From positions 4,092,001-4,156,000 of the forward strand of contig OZ242340.1 of assembly GCA_965208525.1 (NCBI GenBank): a stretch of DNA of 64,000 nucleotides. Direction: 5' to 3'. The position numbers were made by a program, and so were the translations under genes. A model generated the notes under the pieces. The model ran no database searches. It was given only the letters and a program-made list of their open reading frames with translations, and was not told where the DNA came from. Positions 17,445-26,934 of this stretch are shown here, piece by piece (within the stretch, counting starts at the first letter, position 1; the number at the start of each line of letters is the position of its first letter). The DNA is from VXYL01 sp965208525. GTDB taxonomy: Bacteria; Pseudomonadota; Gammaproteobacteria; Pseudomonadales; Azotimanducaceae.

Positions 17445-17867
17445 CTACTCGGTCTCGAGCAGCGTGCTGATGCCGTTCCAGACGCTTCCGTCGCCGCCCG
17501 GAGCCCAGCCGACGATGATCGCTTGCAGCGGTTCGCTGCTGGTGACGCGCAGAGCATGCGGCATGTTGGGGGGGCAATGGGTGACGGTACCGGGTTCTGC
17601 GGTAAAGGCTTCGTCACCCCACTCGCACTCAGCCGTGCCGGCAAGGAAGATGTACACCTCCGGATGGGCGTGCGCGTGGCCACCATAGACGGTACCGGGC
17701 TCGAGCCGGAAGGCCGAGACGTTGATGTCCTGATCGGGTATGGGTCCTCGCGGGCCGATCAATGACTTGACCTGCATGGCCGCGAGCAGCGACTCGGGGT
17801 AGTTGCTGTAGGAGGCCATCCGGTCAAGCCGATAGTTCTTGATAAAATGCGTGCCTTTCTCGTGCAT
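17445..17867 (-). CDS. small cupin-domain protein
   Basis: 140 residues with one double-stranded beta-helix. Metal-binding cupin motif 1 is GGHAHAHPEVYIFLAGTAECEWG (His, His, Glu) and motif 2 is PGTVTHCPPNMPHALRV. Such proteins act as dioxygenases, isomerases or ligand sensors; no specific reaction can be assigned. Start taken at ATG 17867 (MHEKGTHFIKNYRL); the open frame extends to 17990 but that part is Arg-rich and unconserved-looking. A short GC-rich palindromic module (AAGACGGACGGGGATGAGCC) lies at its 3' end near 17417. Confidence 0.85.
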   Translation of the reverse strand: MHEKGTHFIKNYRLDRMASYSNYPESLLAAMQVKSLIGPRGPIPDQDINVSAFRLEPGTVYGGHAHAHPEVYIFLAGTAECEWGDEAFTAEPGTVTHCPPNMPHALRVTSSEPLQAIIVGWAPGGDGSVWNGISTLLETE

Positions 17868-18044
17868 CAATCGTGCCCTCTTGTCAATCCGCCTTAAGGC
17901 CGGCCGCGCCTCGCCGGCGGGCATGTTGCGCTCGCTTGTCCAAGCCACGCAAGCGCGCCCTCGACGGACGCCTCGGCGAACTGCAGGCACGAGAGGCAGG
18001 CACGACTACGTGATGCCCATTCTGATCGACTCGGGAGACTGCAC

Positions 18045-20966
18045 TTGACACCAAGCGACCGGGGCCGGGTGGGCCTGCTGTTGGCTGCTTTGGGTCTTGC
18101 CCTCGCCTTGCCGGCAAATGGCCAGGGCAAGACTCTCGGCCACATTCAAGGCCAGGTTTTCGCAAGCTCGGGACCGGTGGCAGACGTGACGGTCACCGCA
18201 TGGCATGTGGACACGGCCCGCACTCGAACCGCCGTCAGCGGCAGCGATGGCCGCTATCGGTTCTCCGGACTTGCCGTCGGCACCTACGCCGTCACCGGGG
18301 TGCTCGGTGGCTCGCAAACCAGCACGATCATCGCCGAGGTGCATGTCGGCGAAGGCACCGTGGTCGATCTCCGGGTCGAGAGCGCGCGGGCGGTGGAAGA
18401 GGTCATCGTCACGCGGGAGTCGATTCCCTTGGTGGACACGACCCGCTCCGAAACCACCAGGATTGTCACCGCTGGCGACCTTGAGCGCTTGCCGATCCCG
18501 AGAGATCCCAATGCCGTCGTGATGATGGCGCCGGGTGCAGTGTATGGCGACACGGCGTTCGGCACCGGCCGCAGACGTCAGCAATACGGCACGGGCTATG
18601 GCTATGCCTCGCTCGGTGGCGCGTCCGTCGCCGAGAACGTCTATTACATCAACGGCATGAACGTGACCAACGTTCGCACCGGACTCGGTGCCAGCACGGT
18701 TCCGTTCGAGTTCTACGACCAGTTCCAACTCAAGACGGGCGGCTTCGGGGCCGATTTCGGGCGCGCCACTGGAGGCGTCATCAACTCCGTCACGAAGCGG
18801 GGGACGAACCAATGGGAGTGGACATTGGGTGGTTACTTCGAGCCGGACGCATTGCGTGGCCGGGTGCCGAATGTGGAGCATCCGTCGCCCTGGCGGCGCT
18901 ACGACACGGTGGGCGGTCTCGATGAGAAGGACGAACACGACGTTTTTGTGTCGGTCGGTGGGCCCGTCGTGAGCGAACGCCTGCTGATTTACGGCATCTA
19001 TGATTTCCGGTCGGTGGACGAGGACACCTATCGTGCCTACGGGCGACTCAGCAAGGCCACCGAGGAAGCCGGTTTCTGGGGACTCAAGGTGGACTGGCTG
19101 CTGTCCGACAACCACCGCATCGAGTACACCGGGTTTTCAGACGAGAAGACGGCGCACCAGACTTCGTTCCCGTGGAACGACGAGACCGGCGAAGTGGGCG
19201 AGCAATACCGCATGACGGAGTTCTCGCGCGGCGGCGTGAACCACATCCTTGCCTACCGAGGCTACTTCGGTCCGCGCTTCGCCGCGTCGGCGCTCTGGGG
19301 CACCGGCGAATACGATCTCACCAACACCTCTCCCGAGGATGCGGGTTGCCCGGTTGCCCTCGACAACCGACAGCGCTTTCGCCGCGTGCTCGGCTGCTGG
19401 ACAAACTTCACGAGGAGCGGCGGCAAGGACGAGCGCGAGGTGGGGCGCGTCGATGTCGAGTGGGTGGTGGACGAAAACCACCTGCTGAGCTTTGGCGCCG
19501 ACCGGGAGGTGAAGACCTCCTTCGACCATCTCGGCTACTCCGGCGGCGGCTACTACCGTTACTTCCGCGTCGAGCCCGGAATGGTGCTAGACAACGGCGC
19601 GGTGGTGCCCGACGGAATCACCGAAGTCACGCGGTACCGGCAGTTCGAACGCCGGGGCGATTTCGACGTGATCGCCTCCTCGTTCTATATCGAGGACGAA
19701 TGGCTCATCGCACCGAGCGCAACGCTGCGCCTGGGCCTGCGCAACGAACGCTACGTCAACCGCAACTCGGTCGGCGCGAGCTTCGTGAAGATGACCGATC
19801 AGTTCGCGCCCCGCGTCGGCCTCGCCTGGGATCCGATTGGCGACGGCACCTCCAGGCTATTCGCCAACTATGGCCGCTACCACCTGCCGGTCGCCAGCAT
19901 CGTCAACATCCGCATGGCGAGTGCTACGCTCTTCACCGAAGATTGGTATGTGCTCGATGGCGCGATCGCCGAAGACGGTACGGCTGCGCTTGAGACCCGC
20001 CTGGGCCCGCAGACTGCGTACGCAGACGGCACGCCTAGCGACGTTCGCACCATCGCCGACCAGAGCCTTCGGCCCATGGTGCAGGACGAGTACATCGTTG
20101 GCTACGAGTGGGAGCTGATCGAGGACATCGTCGCAAGCACCACGTTCACCTATCGCAACCTCGCCGAAGGGATTGAAGACGTCACCACCGACCAGGCACT
20201 CGGCAGGTTTGGCGATTTCAACTACGTGCTCGCCAATCCGGGCCGCGACATCCACACCTTCTACGACCTCGACGGCGATGGCGTGCTCGACGAGGTGACG
20301 TTGGCAGCCGAAGACCTCGGCTACCCCGCGGCGAAGCGGCGCTACCTGGCGCTGACGTTCGACGTGAAGCGGCGCTGGGACGGCGTGTTCACCGTTCGTG
20401 GTGCCTATACCGTTTCGCGCAGCCACGGCAACTACGAAGGGACCGTGCGCAGCGACACCGGCGAGGACATCGCCGGCTACACCACCCAGTTCGACTTTGC
20501 CGGTATGTTGGACGGCGCCGACGGCGACCTGCCGAACGACCGTCGGCACATGGTGCGTGCCTGGGGCGCTTGGGCGTTCGCCGACAACTGGCTCTTGAGT
20601 GGCGCGTTCGAGCTTTCGAGCGGCCGGCCCATCAACGCCTTCGGCTACCACCCGAACGATCCCTACGCGAGCTTGTATGGCGCAGCCTCGTTCTACCAGC
20701 AAGGCATACCGGCGCCACGCGGCTCTGCGGGGTCAACGCCGTTCGTCTATCGCCTCGATCTCGGCCTCAAGCACACGCGGGACCTCTTCGGCGGCGGCGA
20801 GCTGACCGCCCGAATCGACATCTTCAACGTCTTCGACTTCGACGACGAGATCGAGGTGGACGAATACGCCGACACCTGGGGCGGGCGGGCATCCTCCACC
20901 TTCGGCTTCCCCATTCGCTTCCAGCAGCCGCGTTCCGTGCGCCTCGGCTTGCAGTACAGCTTCTAG
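18045..20966 (+). CDS. TonB-dependent receptor with carboxypeptidase-regulatory N-terminal domain (Oar-like)
   Basis: 973-residue outer-membrane receptor, TTG start. Signal peptide GLLLAALGLALALPANGQG, then a CarboxypepD-regulatory-like beta sandwich (about 32-115: GQVFASSGPVADVTVTAWHVDT, DGRYRFSGLAVGTYAVTG). The TonB box/plug begins at VEEVIVTRESIPLVDTT, with the plug at GGASVAENVYYINGMNVTN and FQLKTGGFGADFGRATGGVINSVTKRGTN. The rest is a beta-barrel with a terminal LGLQYSF ending in aromatic Phe. Imports a ligand too large for porins using TonB energy; the substrate is not predictable. Stands alone, downstream of a divergent cupin gene. Confidence 0.92.
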   Translation: MTPSDRGRVGLLLAALGLALALPANGQGKTLGHIQGQVFASSGPVADVTVTAWHVDTARTRTAVSGSDGRYRFSGLAVGTYAVTGVLGGSQTSTIIAEVHVGEGTVVDLRVESARAVEEVIVTRESIPLVDTTRSETTRIVTAGDLERLPIPRDPNAVVMMAPGAVYGDTAFGTGRRRQQYGTGYGYASLGGASVAENVYYINGMNVTNVRTGLGASTVPFEFYDQFQLKTGGFGADFGRATGGVINSVTKRGTNQWEWTLGGYFEPDALRGRVPNVEHPSPWRRYDTVGGLDEKDEHDVFVSVGGPVVSERLLIYGIYDFRSVDEDTYRAYGRLSKATEEAGFWGLKVDWLLSDNHRIEYTGFSDEKTAHQTSFPWNDETGEVGEQYRMTEFSRGGVNHILAYRGYFGPRFAASALWGTGEYDLTNTSPEDAGCPVALDNRQRFRRVLGCWTNFTRSGGKDEREVGRVDVEWVVDENHLLSFGADREVKTSFDHLGYSGGGYYRYFRVEPGMVLDNGAVVPDGITEVTRYRQFERRGDFDVIASSFYIEDEWLIAPSATLRLGLRNERYVNRNSVGASFVKMTDQFAPRVGLAWDPIGDGTSRLFANYGRYHLPVASIVNIRMASATLFTEDWYVLDGAIAEDGTAALETRLGPQTAYADGTPSDVRTIADQSLRPMVQDEYIVGYEWELIEDIVASTTFTYRNLAEGIEDVTTDQALGRFGDFNYVLANPGRDIHTFYDLDGDGVLDEVTLAAEDLGYPAAKRRYLALTFDVKRRWDGVFTVRGAYTVSRSHGNYEGTVRSDTGEDIAGYTTQFDFAGMLDGADGDLPNDRRHMVRAWGAWAFADNWLLSGAFELSSGRPINAFGYHPNDPYASLYGAASFYQQGIPAPRGSAGSTPFVYRLDLGLKHTRDLFGGGELTARIDIFNVFDFDDEIEVDEYADTWGGRASSTFGFPIRFQQPRSVRLGLQYSF

Positions 20967-21285
20967 CGTTCAAGACGGGCCTCTATACAGGACGGGCTGT
21001 GCCGTTCCGTTTGAATTTATCCATGCATTTCAACGCATTCCGTAGGGAGGGCCCGTCTCGCGGGGAGAGGGCTGGTTGCATGTTCGGGCCCTTGGTTGCT
21101 TCGCCTTCGGCGCGAGGAGCGTGATGGGCCCTCGCTCCGAGATGCGCGTGGGACCGCGCCATCCGGCCGGCCGTTGGTGTTGGCTCGACTTCGAGGGACA
21201 TCTGCATTCAAGACGGGCGGGGACAAGCCCCCCCCTCTACGAGGCCCGTGCCGAATCCACCAATGCGTTCGAAAACCGTCGAGAG
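20967..21285. repeat. gap with GC-rich palindromic modules
   Basis: No gene seen. It contains two partial copies of a module starting TTCAAGACGGGC (20970 and 21208; the second continues GGGGACAAGCCCC, a hairpin) and a GGGAGGGCCCGTCTCGCGGGGAGAGGGC stretch near 21043. Similar modules appear near 17417, 48140 and 58506. These may act as terminators between the convergent genes. Confidence 0.6.
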
Positions 21286-21633
21286 CTACGCCTCGCGCCC
21301 AATCGCCGTGTCGAGGAGGAATTCGTAGCAGGTGATCGCTTCGGACATGGCGAACCGCTCGCGGATGAACTCGATCTCGGGCTTGCCGGCGGCAAGCGAG
21401 CCGTCCTTCCAGTTGGCACCGTACTGCGGCCAGCGCGACAGGAACGGCATCTTCCACCCCGGCCGCGGCTCAAGCTGTTCGGTGGCGAGCTCCGGCTTCA
21501 GTTCGATCAGCCGGTAGAGCGCTTCCACCAGGGTCTGCATGGCCTCGGTCGGCGCGCCGGCTCGCATCGAGCCATGGGCGGTGCCGATCAGGTCGCGCAG
21601 ACGCTCGTCCTGGATCTGGTCCTGGCGCGCCAC
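21286..21633 (-). CDS. small uncharacterised protein coupled to a luciferase-like gene
   Basis: 115-residue protein starting at GTG 21633, one base after the TGA of the luciferase-like gene, so probably co-translated. Sequence is helical and charged: ERLRDLIGTAHGSMRAGAPTEAMQTLVEALYRLIELKPE, then a conserved-looking aromatic stretch GWKMPFLSRWPQYGANWKDGS and a C-terminal helix with ITCYEFLLDTAIGREA. No signal peptide or membrane segment. I do not recognise the family; tight linkage suggests a role in the same pathway. Confidence 0.6.
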   Translation of the reverse strand: MARQDQIQDERLRDLIGTAHGSMRAGAPTEAMQTLVEALYRLIELKPELATEQLEPRPGWKMPFLSRWPQYGANWKDGSLAAGKPEIEFIRERFAMSEAITCYEFLLDTAIGREA

Positions 21634-21634
21634 G

Positions 21635-22879
21635 TCAAATGCTCGAGTTGACTGGATAGTCGATGCCGGCAAGCTGTTCGGCGCGCCACTTGCCGTGCTC
21701 GGCCTCGTGCCGTTCCTTGAACTCCGGCAGGAGCTCCTTTCCGAAGAGCTCAATCGACTCCATGATGTGGTCGTGCTCGCGGTCGCCGCACTGGGCGACG
21801 AAGATCATCACGTCGAGGTGGTTGTCCTCGTAGGTCTTGAGCGTCTCGCGCACCCGGTCCGGCGTACCGACGGCGGTGCCGCTGCGCGCCGCCCGATAGA
21901 GGGCGCGCTGCACTTCGTCCTCGGGCTCGCCCTTGCGGATCTCGTCCTCCTTGATGAAGCCGGTGCGGGCGGACATGGTGTTGTCGCGCTCGTTCTGCTT
22001 CAAGAAGTCATCGTAGATGTTCTTCTCGCCGGGCTGGTGGCGGCCGCCGCTGGCTGGGCTGTAGTAGTAGCCGAGCGAGTGCGAAAAGAACGCCGGCCCG
22101 TTGGCGCTGCGCCTCAGCGCCTCTTCGTCGCTGTCCGCCATCATGAAGGTGGTGAGCACGGCGAGGCCCGGATTGATGGCATGGCCGATGGGGAAGCACT
22201 CCTCGCGGACGATGCGGTAGTACTCGTTGGTGCGCTCGGCGAGTTCGTCGGGCGTCTCGAAGCCGAAGCCGAGGCTGCCCATGCCGAAGCGGGCGGCGAG
22301 CATGGTGGTCTCCCGGCGCGACGCCGCCACCCACAGCGGCGGATGCGGCTTCTGCATCGGCTTCGGGATGACGTTGCGTGGCGGCATCTCGAAGAACTCG
22401 CCCTGAAAGCCCTGATACGGGGTCTGCACCATCATGTTGGTGATCTCGCGGGTGCATTCCTCCCACATGGACTTCTTGAGCCCGCGTTCGACGCCGAAGC
22501 CACCGAGTTCCATTTCCGAGGCGCTTTCGCCGGAGCCGAACTCCACACGGCCCTCGGACAACAGATCAAGTGCCGAAAGGCGTTCCGCCACACGCGCGGG
22601 GTGGTTGTAGCCCGGCGGCGTCAGCACGATGCCGTGGCCCAAGCGGATGTTCTTCGTGCGCTGGGAAAGCGCGGCCATCATCATTTCCGGCGCCGGCGAG
22701 TGCGAATACTCCTCGAGGAAGTGGTGCTCCACCTCGAAGACGTAGTCGAACCCCAGGCTGTCGGCGAGCTCCACTTGGTCCAGCATCTCGTGGTAGATGC
22801 GCTTCTCGTCCTCCGGCCCCCACTGCTCCTCGCCCGCAGGCTTCGGCAACTGCAACTCGTAGAAGAGCCCGAACTTCAT
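21635..22879 (-). CDS. LLM-class flavin-dependent oxidoreductase 1
   Basis: 414-residue luciferase-like monooxygenase (TIM barrel). Seen: MKFGLFYELQLPKP, FDYVFEVEHHFLEEYSHSPAPEMMMAALSQRTKNIRLGHGIVLTPPGYNHPARVAERLSALDLLSEGRVEFGSGE (flavin-site region), and a C-terminal GTPDRVRETLKTYEDNHLDVMIF. This family uses FMNH2 or F420 with oxygen to oxidise small organics. The ATG at 22879 is clear. It is divergent from the second LLM gene (23042), with 162 bases between them. Confidence 0.92.
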   Translation of the reverse strand: MKFGLFYELQLPKPAGEEQWGPEDEKRIYHEMLDQVELADSLGFDYVFEVEHHFLEEYSHSPAPEMMMAALSQRTKNIRLGHGIVLTPPGYNHPARVAERLSALDLLSEGRVEFGSGESASEMELGGFGVERGLKKSMWEECTREITNMMVQTPYQGFQGEFFEMPPRNVIPKPMQKPHPPLWVAASRRETTMLAARFGMGSLGFGFETPDELAERTNEYYRIVREECFPIGHAINPGLAVLTTFMMADSDEEALRRSANGPAFFSHSLGYYYSPASGGRHQPGEKNIYDDFLKQNERDNTMSARTGFIKEDEIRKGEPEDEVQRALYRAARSGTAVGTPDRVRETLKTYEDNHLDVMIFVAQCGDREHDHIMESIELFGKELLPEFKERHEAEHGKWRAEQLAGIDYPVNSSI

Positions 22880-23041
22880 GAAACCACCCCGTCCTCATGG
22901 TCGAGCGGCTACCATAACAGGTGGCACGGGCCTCGGAGGATGGGAGGATGCCTCCTTCCGATGGGTCGTCGTCGCTTGGAGGGCGACAGGCGCATTGCGT
23001 GTAAGCTCGCCGGTTTTGTCATTGGACGTGGGGGACTTCGG

Positions 23042-24046
23042 ATGAAGCTCGGTTTGGGCATAGGTGCGCTGGGAGCCCCGGGGGGCGACCGGATCGTCAA
23101 GGTGGCGCAGGAGGCGGAGTCGCTCGGCTACGACACCATCTGGTGCCCGGAGATTTACGGTGCGGACTGCTTCACCCCTCTGACCTGGATCGGCGCGCAC
23201 ACCGAGCGCATCAACCTCGGCACCTCGATCATGCAGATTTCCGCGCGCACGCCCACCAGTGCCGCGATGCAGGCAGCCACCCTCGATTACCTCTCGAACG
23301 GCCGCCTGATCCTCGGCATCGGCGTTTCCGGGCCGCAGGTGGTGGAGGGATGGTATGGCCAGCCCTATCCGAAGCCGCTGGCGCGCACGCGGGAGTGGAT
23401 TCAGATCTTCCGCAAGGTCGTGGCGCGGGACGGGCCGGTGGCCTTCGACGGCGAGCACTACAAGTTGCCGCTGCCCGGCGGCACCGGGCTCGGCAAGCCG
23501 CTGAAGCTGATTCTGCACCCCGCCCGGGAGCACATTCCGCTCTATCTCGGCGCCGAGGGGCCGAAGAACGTGCTGCTGGGCGTCGAGAACTGCGACGGCT
23601 GGATTCCCATGTTCCTGTCGCCCTACCGGATGATGGATCAGTACAGCGAGGCCATGAGCCGCCGCGCCCCCGGTTTCGAGATCGCCGCGTCGGTACCGGT
23701 GATCATCGACGACGACGTGGACCGGGCGCTGATGCAGATCAAGCAGAACGTCGGCTTCTATGTCGGCGGCATGGGCGCGAAGAGCTTCAACGTCCACAAG
23801 GATCACGTCAGCCGCATGGGCTTCGGCGAGGTGGCGGACCGAATCCAGGACCTCTTCCTCTCCGGCCAGCGCGACCAGGCCATTGCCCTCGTGCCGGACG
23901 AGCTCTGCGACGAGATTTCGCTGGTTGGCCCCAAGGAGCGCATCCGCGAACGCCTTGAGGCGTGGAAGGACAGCCCCGTGACGATGATCAACGTCGGCTC
24001 CGGCGATGCCGAAACCCTGCAGTTCATGGCCGAGGAGCTGCTCTGA
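23042..24046 (+). CDS. LLM-class flavin-dependent oxidoreductase 2 (F420-type)
   Basis: 334 residues. Begins MKLGLGIGALGAPGGDRIVKVAQEAESLGYDTIWCPE; TERINLGTSIMQISARTPTSAAMQAATLDYLSNGRLILGIGVSGPQVVEGWYGQPY is the characteristic core of F420-dependent members. C-terminal VGPKERIRERLEAWKD. Cofactor use (F420 or FMN) cannot be settled by sequence alone. The frame is open far upstream, but the ATG at 23042 is the family start. An ankyrin gene begins two bases after its stop. Confidence 0.92.
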   Translation: MKLGLGIGALGAPGGDRIVKVAQEAESLGYDTIWCPEIYGADCFTPLTWIGAHTERINLGTSIMQISARTPTSAAMQAATLDYLSNGRLILGIGVSGPQVVEGWYGQPYPKPLARTREWIQIFRKVVARDGPVAFDGEHYKLPLPGGTGLGKPLKLILHPAREHIPLYLGAEGPKNVLLGVENCDGWIPMFLSPYRMMDQYSEAMSRRAPGFEIAASVPVIIDDDVDRALMQIKQNVGFYVGGMGAKSFNVHKDHVSRMGFGEVADRIQDLFLSGQRDQAIALVPDELCDEISLVGPKERIRERLEAWKDSPVTMINVGSGDAETLQFMAEELL

Positions 24047-24048
24047 CG

Positions 24049-24768
24049 TTGGCGACGCCTCTGGCCATCCAGCACGACGACGGCCGGGCACAAGAGCTCG
24101 CCGAGGCGATTCGGGGCGGGGATGCGACCCGGCTGAAGGTCATGCTCGCCGCCGCTCCCGATCTCGCCACCTGCGTGCTGGTAGACGACAAGGGCGCCGG
24201 GCGATCGCTGCTGCATGTCGCCACGGACTGGCCTGGGCACTTCCCCAACTGCCGAGAGACGATTGCATTGTTGGCCCAGGCAGGAGCGGACCCGGACGCG
24301 GGCCTCGCCGACTCGCCCGTGGATGCCTTCGAAAGGCCGCTGCATTGGGCGGCCTCCGCGGACGACGTGGAGGCCATCGACGCGCTGCTCGACAATGGTG
24401 CCAACATCGAGGCGAGCGGTGCCGTGTTCACCGGCGGCACGCCGATGTCGGATGCCGTGGTGTTCGCGCAGTGGCGCGCCGCGGAGCGGCTGCTCGCTCG
24501 CGGCGCGGTGACAACGCTTTGGCAGGCGGCGGCGCTCGGGCTTTACGAGCGCGTGCGGGAGCTCGCCGAGAGCGCGCCGAAGGATGATTTGACCTCCGCC
24601 CTTTGGCACGCTTGCCGAGGCGGCCAGCCGACGACGGCAGAGCTTCTGCTGGCCCGAGGCGCCGACATCAACTGGGTCGGCTTCATGGACTGGACGCCCT
24701 TGCGCGCGGCAAAGGAAAGCGGCAACAAGGGACTAGTGGCGGCGCTGAAGAAACGTGGCGCCAAGTGA
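24049..24768 (+). CDS. ankyrin-repeat protein
   Basis: 239 residues from a TTG just after the LLM stop. At least four ankyrin units: GDATRLKVMLAAAPDLATC, RSLLHVATDWPGHFPNCRETIALLAQAGADPDAG, RPLHWAASADDVEAIDALLDNGANIEASG, GGQPTTAELLLARGADINWVGFMDWTPLRAAKES. No catalytic domain or signal peptide. Ankyrin proteins mediate protein contacts. It lies 2 bases after the LLM gene and 14 bases before PhyH 3, so it is probably in their operon. Confidence 0.88.
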   Translation: MATPLAIQHDDGRAQELAEAIRGGDATRLKVMLAAAPDLATCVLVDDKGAGRSLLHVATDWPGHFPNCRETIALLAQAGADPDAGLADSPVDAFERPLHWAASADDVEAIDALLDNGANIEASGAVFTGGTPMSDAVVFAQWRAAERLLARGAVTTLWQAAALGLYERVRELAESAPKDDLTSALWHACRGGQPTTAELLLARGADINWVGFMDWTPLRAAKESGNKGLVAALKKRGAK

Positions 24769-24782
24769 CGGGAGCAAGAGCG

Positions 24783-25553
24783 ATGGACACCGAATCGGCT
24801 GCGCGACGGATTGAGGAAGTGGGTTTCGCCGTGGTTGAGGATTTCCTGAGCCCGGATGCCGTGGAAGGGCTTCGTGAGGGCCTTGAGCCGGTGTTCAACG
24901 CCATTGGCAGCCGCCAGGACACCGAACACGGCCAGCAGACCGTGCATACCCACAACCTGCTGGCGAAGACCAGAGCGGTGGACGAACTGCTCATGAACGA
25001 CCGCATGCTCGACATCGTCGAAGCGGTGCTGGGTCCGGACTACCAAATCTCCGGTGTCGCGGCGATGCGGCCGGGGCCGGGCGACGAGCGCCAGCGCATG
25101 CACCAGGACGACGGCCACTATCCGATCCCGCGTCGGCACCCGCCGCTCATCGTCAACACCTTGATTTCGCTCGATCCCTTCACGAAGGCAAACGGCGCGA
25201 CGGAAGTGGTGCCGCGCAGCCATTTGTGGACGAAGCGAGTCGATCCCGATGTCGAGACGGTTTCGGTCGAAATGCCGGCGGGGGCGCTCCTGGCGTGGGA
25301 AGGCGCCCTCTGGCACCGCGGCGGCGGCAACAGCACGCAAAACGAGTACCGCCGCTCCATCAACGTCAATTTCAACCTCGCCTGGCTCAAGCAGCGCGAA
25401 AACCAGTTCATTGGCGTGCCTCACGACGTGGTGCTGCAGATGCCGCAGAAGCTCCAGGCGCTCATCGGCTACAAGCTCACGAACTTCGGCCTCGGCACCG
25501 TGGACTACCGCAATCCGATCGAAACCGTGAAGCGGCGCATGGCAGAGGCTTAG
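24783..25553 (+). CDS. phytanoyl-CoA dioxygenase (PhyH) family protein 3
   Basis: 256 residues. Fe(II) ligands His107-x-Asp109 in RMHQDDGHYPIP; ANGATEVVPRSHLW; distal ligands in ALWHRGGGNSTQNEYRRSINVNF (His and 2-oxoglutarate-binding Arg). The N-terminal EEVGFAVVEDFLSPDAVEGLREGL is the usual PhyH opening. ATG at 24783. Follows the ankyrin gene by 14 bases; with the LLM enzyme upstream the context suggests oxidative breakdown of one small-molecule class. Confidence 0.92.
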   Translation: MDTESAARRIEEVGFAVVEDFLSPDAVEGLREGLEPVFNAIGSRQDTEHGQQTVHTHNLLAKTRAVDELLMNDRMLDIVEAVLGPDYQISGVAAMRPGPGDERQRMHQDDGHYPIPRRHPPLIVNTLISLDPFTKANGATEVVPRSHLWTKRVDPDVETVSVEMPAGALLAWEGALWHRGGGNSTQNEYRRSINVNFNLAWLKQRENQFIGVPHDVVLQMPQKLQALIGYKLTNFGLGTVDYRNPIETVKRRMAEA

Positions 25554-25612
25554 TTGGTTGTTGCGGCGCCCTGCAAGGGGCACCCCGCACACCGGCTGGA
25601 GCGCAGCGAGAC

Positions 25613-26245
25613 TTGAAGGCACTCCTGTACGACATGGGCGGCGTGCTCGTGCGCACCGACCACGAGGCGGTGTTCCGACATTGGTCCAACGCCGCCGGCG
25701 AGCCCATTGCCAACCTCCGGCGACGCTGGCGGGCCGGCGAGGCGTACCGCGCCTTCGAGGTCGGCAGCATCGATTTCGAGGAGTTCGCCGCCGCCCTGTC
25801 GCGGCAACTGCAGATCACACTCTCATTGGAGGATTGGCGCGCAGGCTGGAACCAGCTCCTGGCCGGCACCTTCGACGAGGTGCTCGCCCAGGCAAAGCGG
25901 ATCGGCGACGTCATCCCCCAGTGCATCTTCACCAACACCAACCCCGTCCACGAAGCCTGCTGGCGCGAGCTCTACGGCCACCGCCTCACCACCTTCCGTC
26001 ACATCTACGTCTCCTCCACCATTGGCCTGCGCAAACCCAACGCCGATGCCTACCGACACGTCGCCGACCATATGGGCTTCGATTGTGAGGAAGTCACTTT
26101 CCTCGACGACAACGCCGACAACATCGCCGGCGCCGAGGCTGTGGGGATGCAAACGGTACACGTAACCCATCCTGCCGTGGCCGAACGCTTCCTCGCCTCG
26201 GTGCACATCGCTAGCGACGCGGGGCGTTCTAACCGGGAGGGGTGA
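25613..26245 (+). CDS. HAD-superfamily hydrolase (YihX-like)
   Basis: About 210 residues from a TTG (LKALLYDMGGVLV). HAD motif I is YDMGGVLV: nucleophile Asp present, with the second acid replaced by Gly as in YihX-type sugar-phosphate phosphatases. Motif II is CIFTNTN, the conserved Lys is in STIGLRKPNADAY, and motif IV is TFLDDNADNI. Predicted cytoplasmic phosphatase; substrate unknown. 59 bases after PhyH 3, same direction. Confidence 0.87.
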   Translation: MKALLYDMGGVLVRTDHEAVFRHWSNAAGEPIANLRRRWRAGEAYRAFEVGSIDFEEFAAALSRQLQITLSLEDWRAGWNQLLAGTFDEVLAQAKRIGDVIPQCIFTNTNPVHEACWRELYGHRLTTFRHIYVSSTIGLRKPNADAYRHVADHMGFDCEEVTFLDDNADNIAGAEAVGMQTVHVTHPAVAERFLASVHIASDAGRSNREG

Positions 26246-26343
26246 GCGCAAGCGGGTTTGCCCGGCAACCGGACGAAGAGCCACCAAGGAGTAGGCGTCG
26301 TCGACTACGATGCACGTTCCACGACAGCTTGGCTTTGCGAAAC

Positions 26344-26787
26344 ATGCCCTCGACGCTCACGCCCTACCTCAGCTTCCACGACTGCGCGGCCGCCATTCGC
26401 TTCTACGAGGACGCGTTCGGCGCCATTGAGACAGGCGCGCGGTTTACCGACAGCGATGGCCGCATCGGCCACGCCGAGATCAGCATCGGCGGCAACACCG
26501 TATTCGTCTCGGACGAGTATCCCGACTTCGACGTCCACAGCCCGAAATCCCTCCGCGGCACCCACGTCGCTCTGCATTTGGAAGTGAACGATGCAGATGC
26601 GGCAGCCGAGCGGTTGGTGGCGGCCGGCGCGCAAGTGAAGCAGCCCGTGGCAGCACAGGCCGACGGGGAACGCCGAGGCACGTTCCTGGACCCGTTCGGC
26701 TACCGCTGGATGATCGGCGAGCAAGTCGAGACCGTGACCCGCGAGGAACTGGCCAGGCGCGTGGAAGGCAACTTCAAGGTAGAGTGA
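26344..26787 (+). CDS. VOC/glyoxalase-fold protein (PhnB-like)
   Basis: 147 residues. Starts MPSTLTPYLSFHDCAAAIRFYEDAFGAIETGARF, continues GHAEISIGGNTVFVSDE and ends GTFLDPFGYRWMIGEQVE, the pattern of PhnB-like vicinal-oxygen-chelate proteins. These bind metals or hydrophobic ligands and include resistance proteins and dioxygenase relatives; no reaction can be assigned. A tandem reading-frame start further upstream has no support. Confidence 0.87.
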   Translation: MPSTLTPYLSFHDCAAAIRFYEDAFGAIETGARFTDSDGRIGHAEISIGGNTVFVSDEYPDFDVHSPKSLRGTHVALHLEVNDADAAAERLVAAGAQVKQPVAAQADGERRGTFLDPFGYRWMIGEQVETVTREELARRVEGNFKVE

Positions 26788-26934
26788 GCCTCTTAAGGCG
26801 CCCGCATCGTCGACGGTAGCAGGGTTCGGGGGCAAAGCGCCTCCCGTCACCCCCTCGTGCAGGGAGTCGAGCAAGCGCCTGCCCATTCTCGGCGGGCGGG
26901 AACTTCCGAGAAACATCGCCTAGATTTGTGCTTG

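Noticed and set aside
21539..23041. N-terminal extension of the second LLM protein by ~500 codons
   Set aside because: It is antisense to the first LLM gene; family members start at MKLGLGIG.
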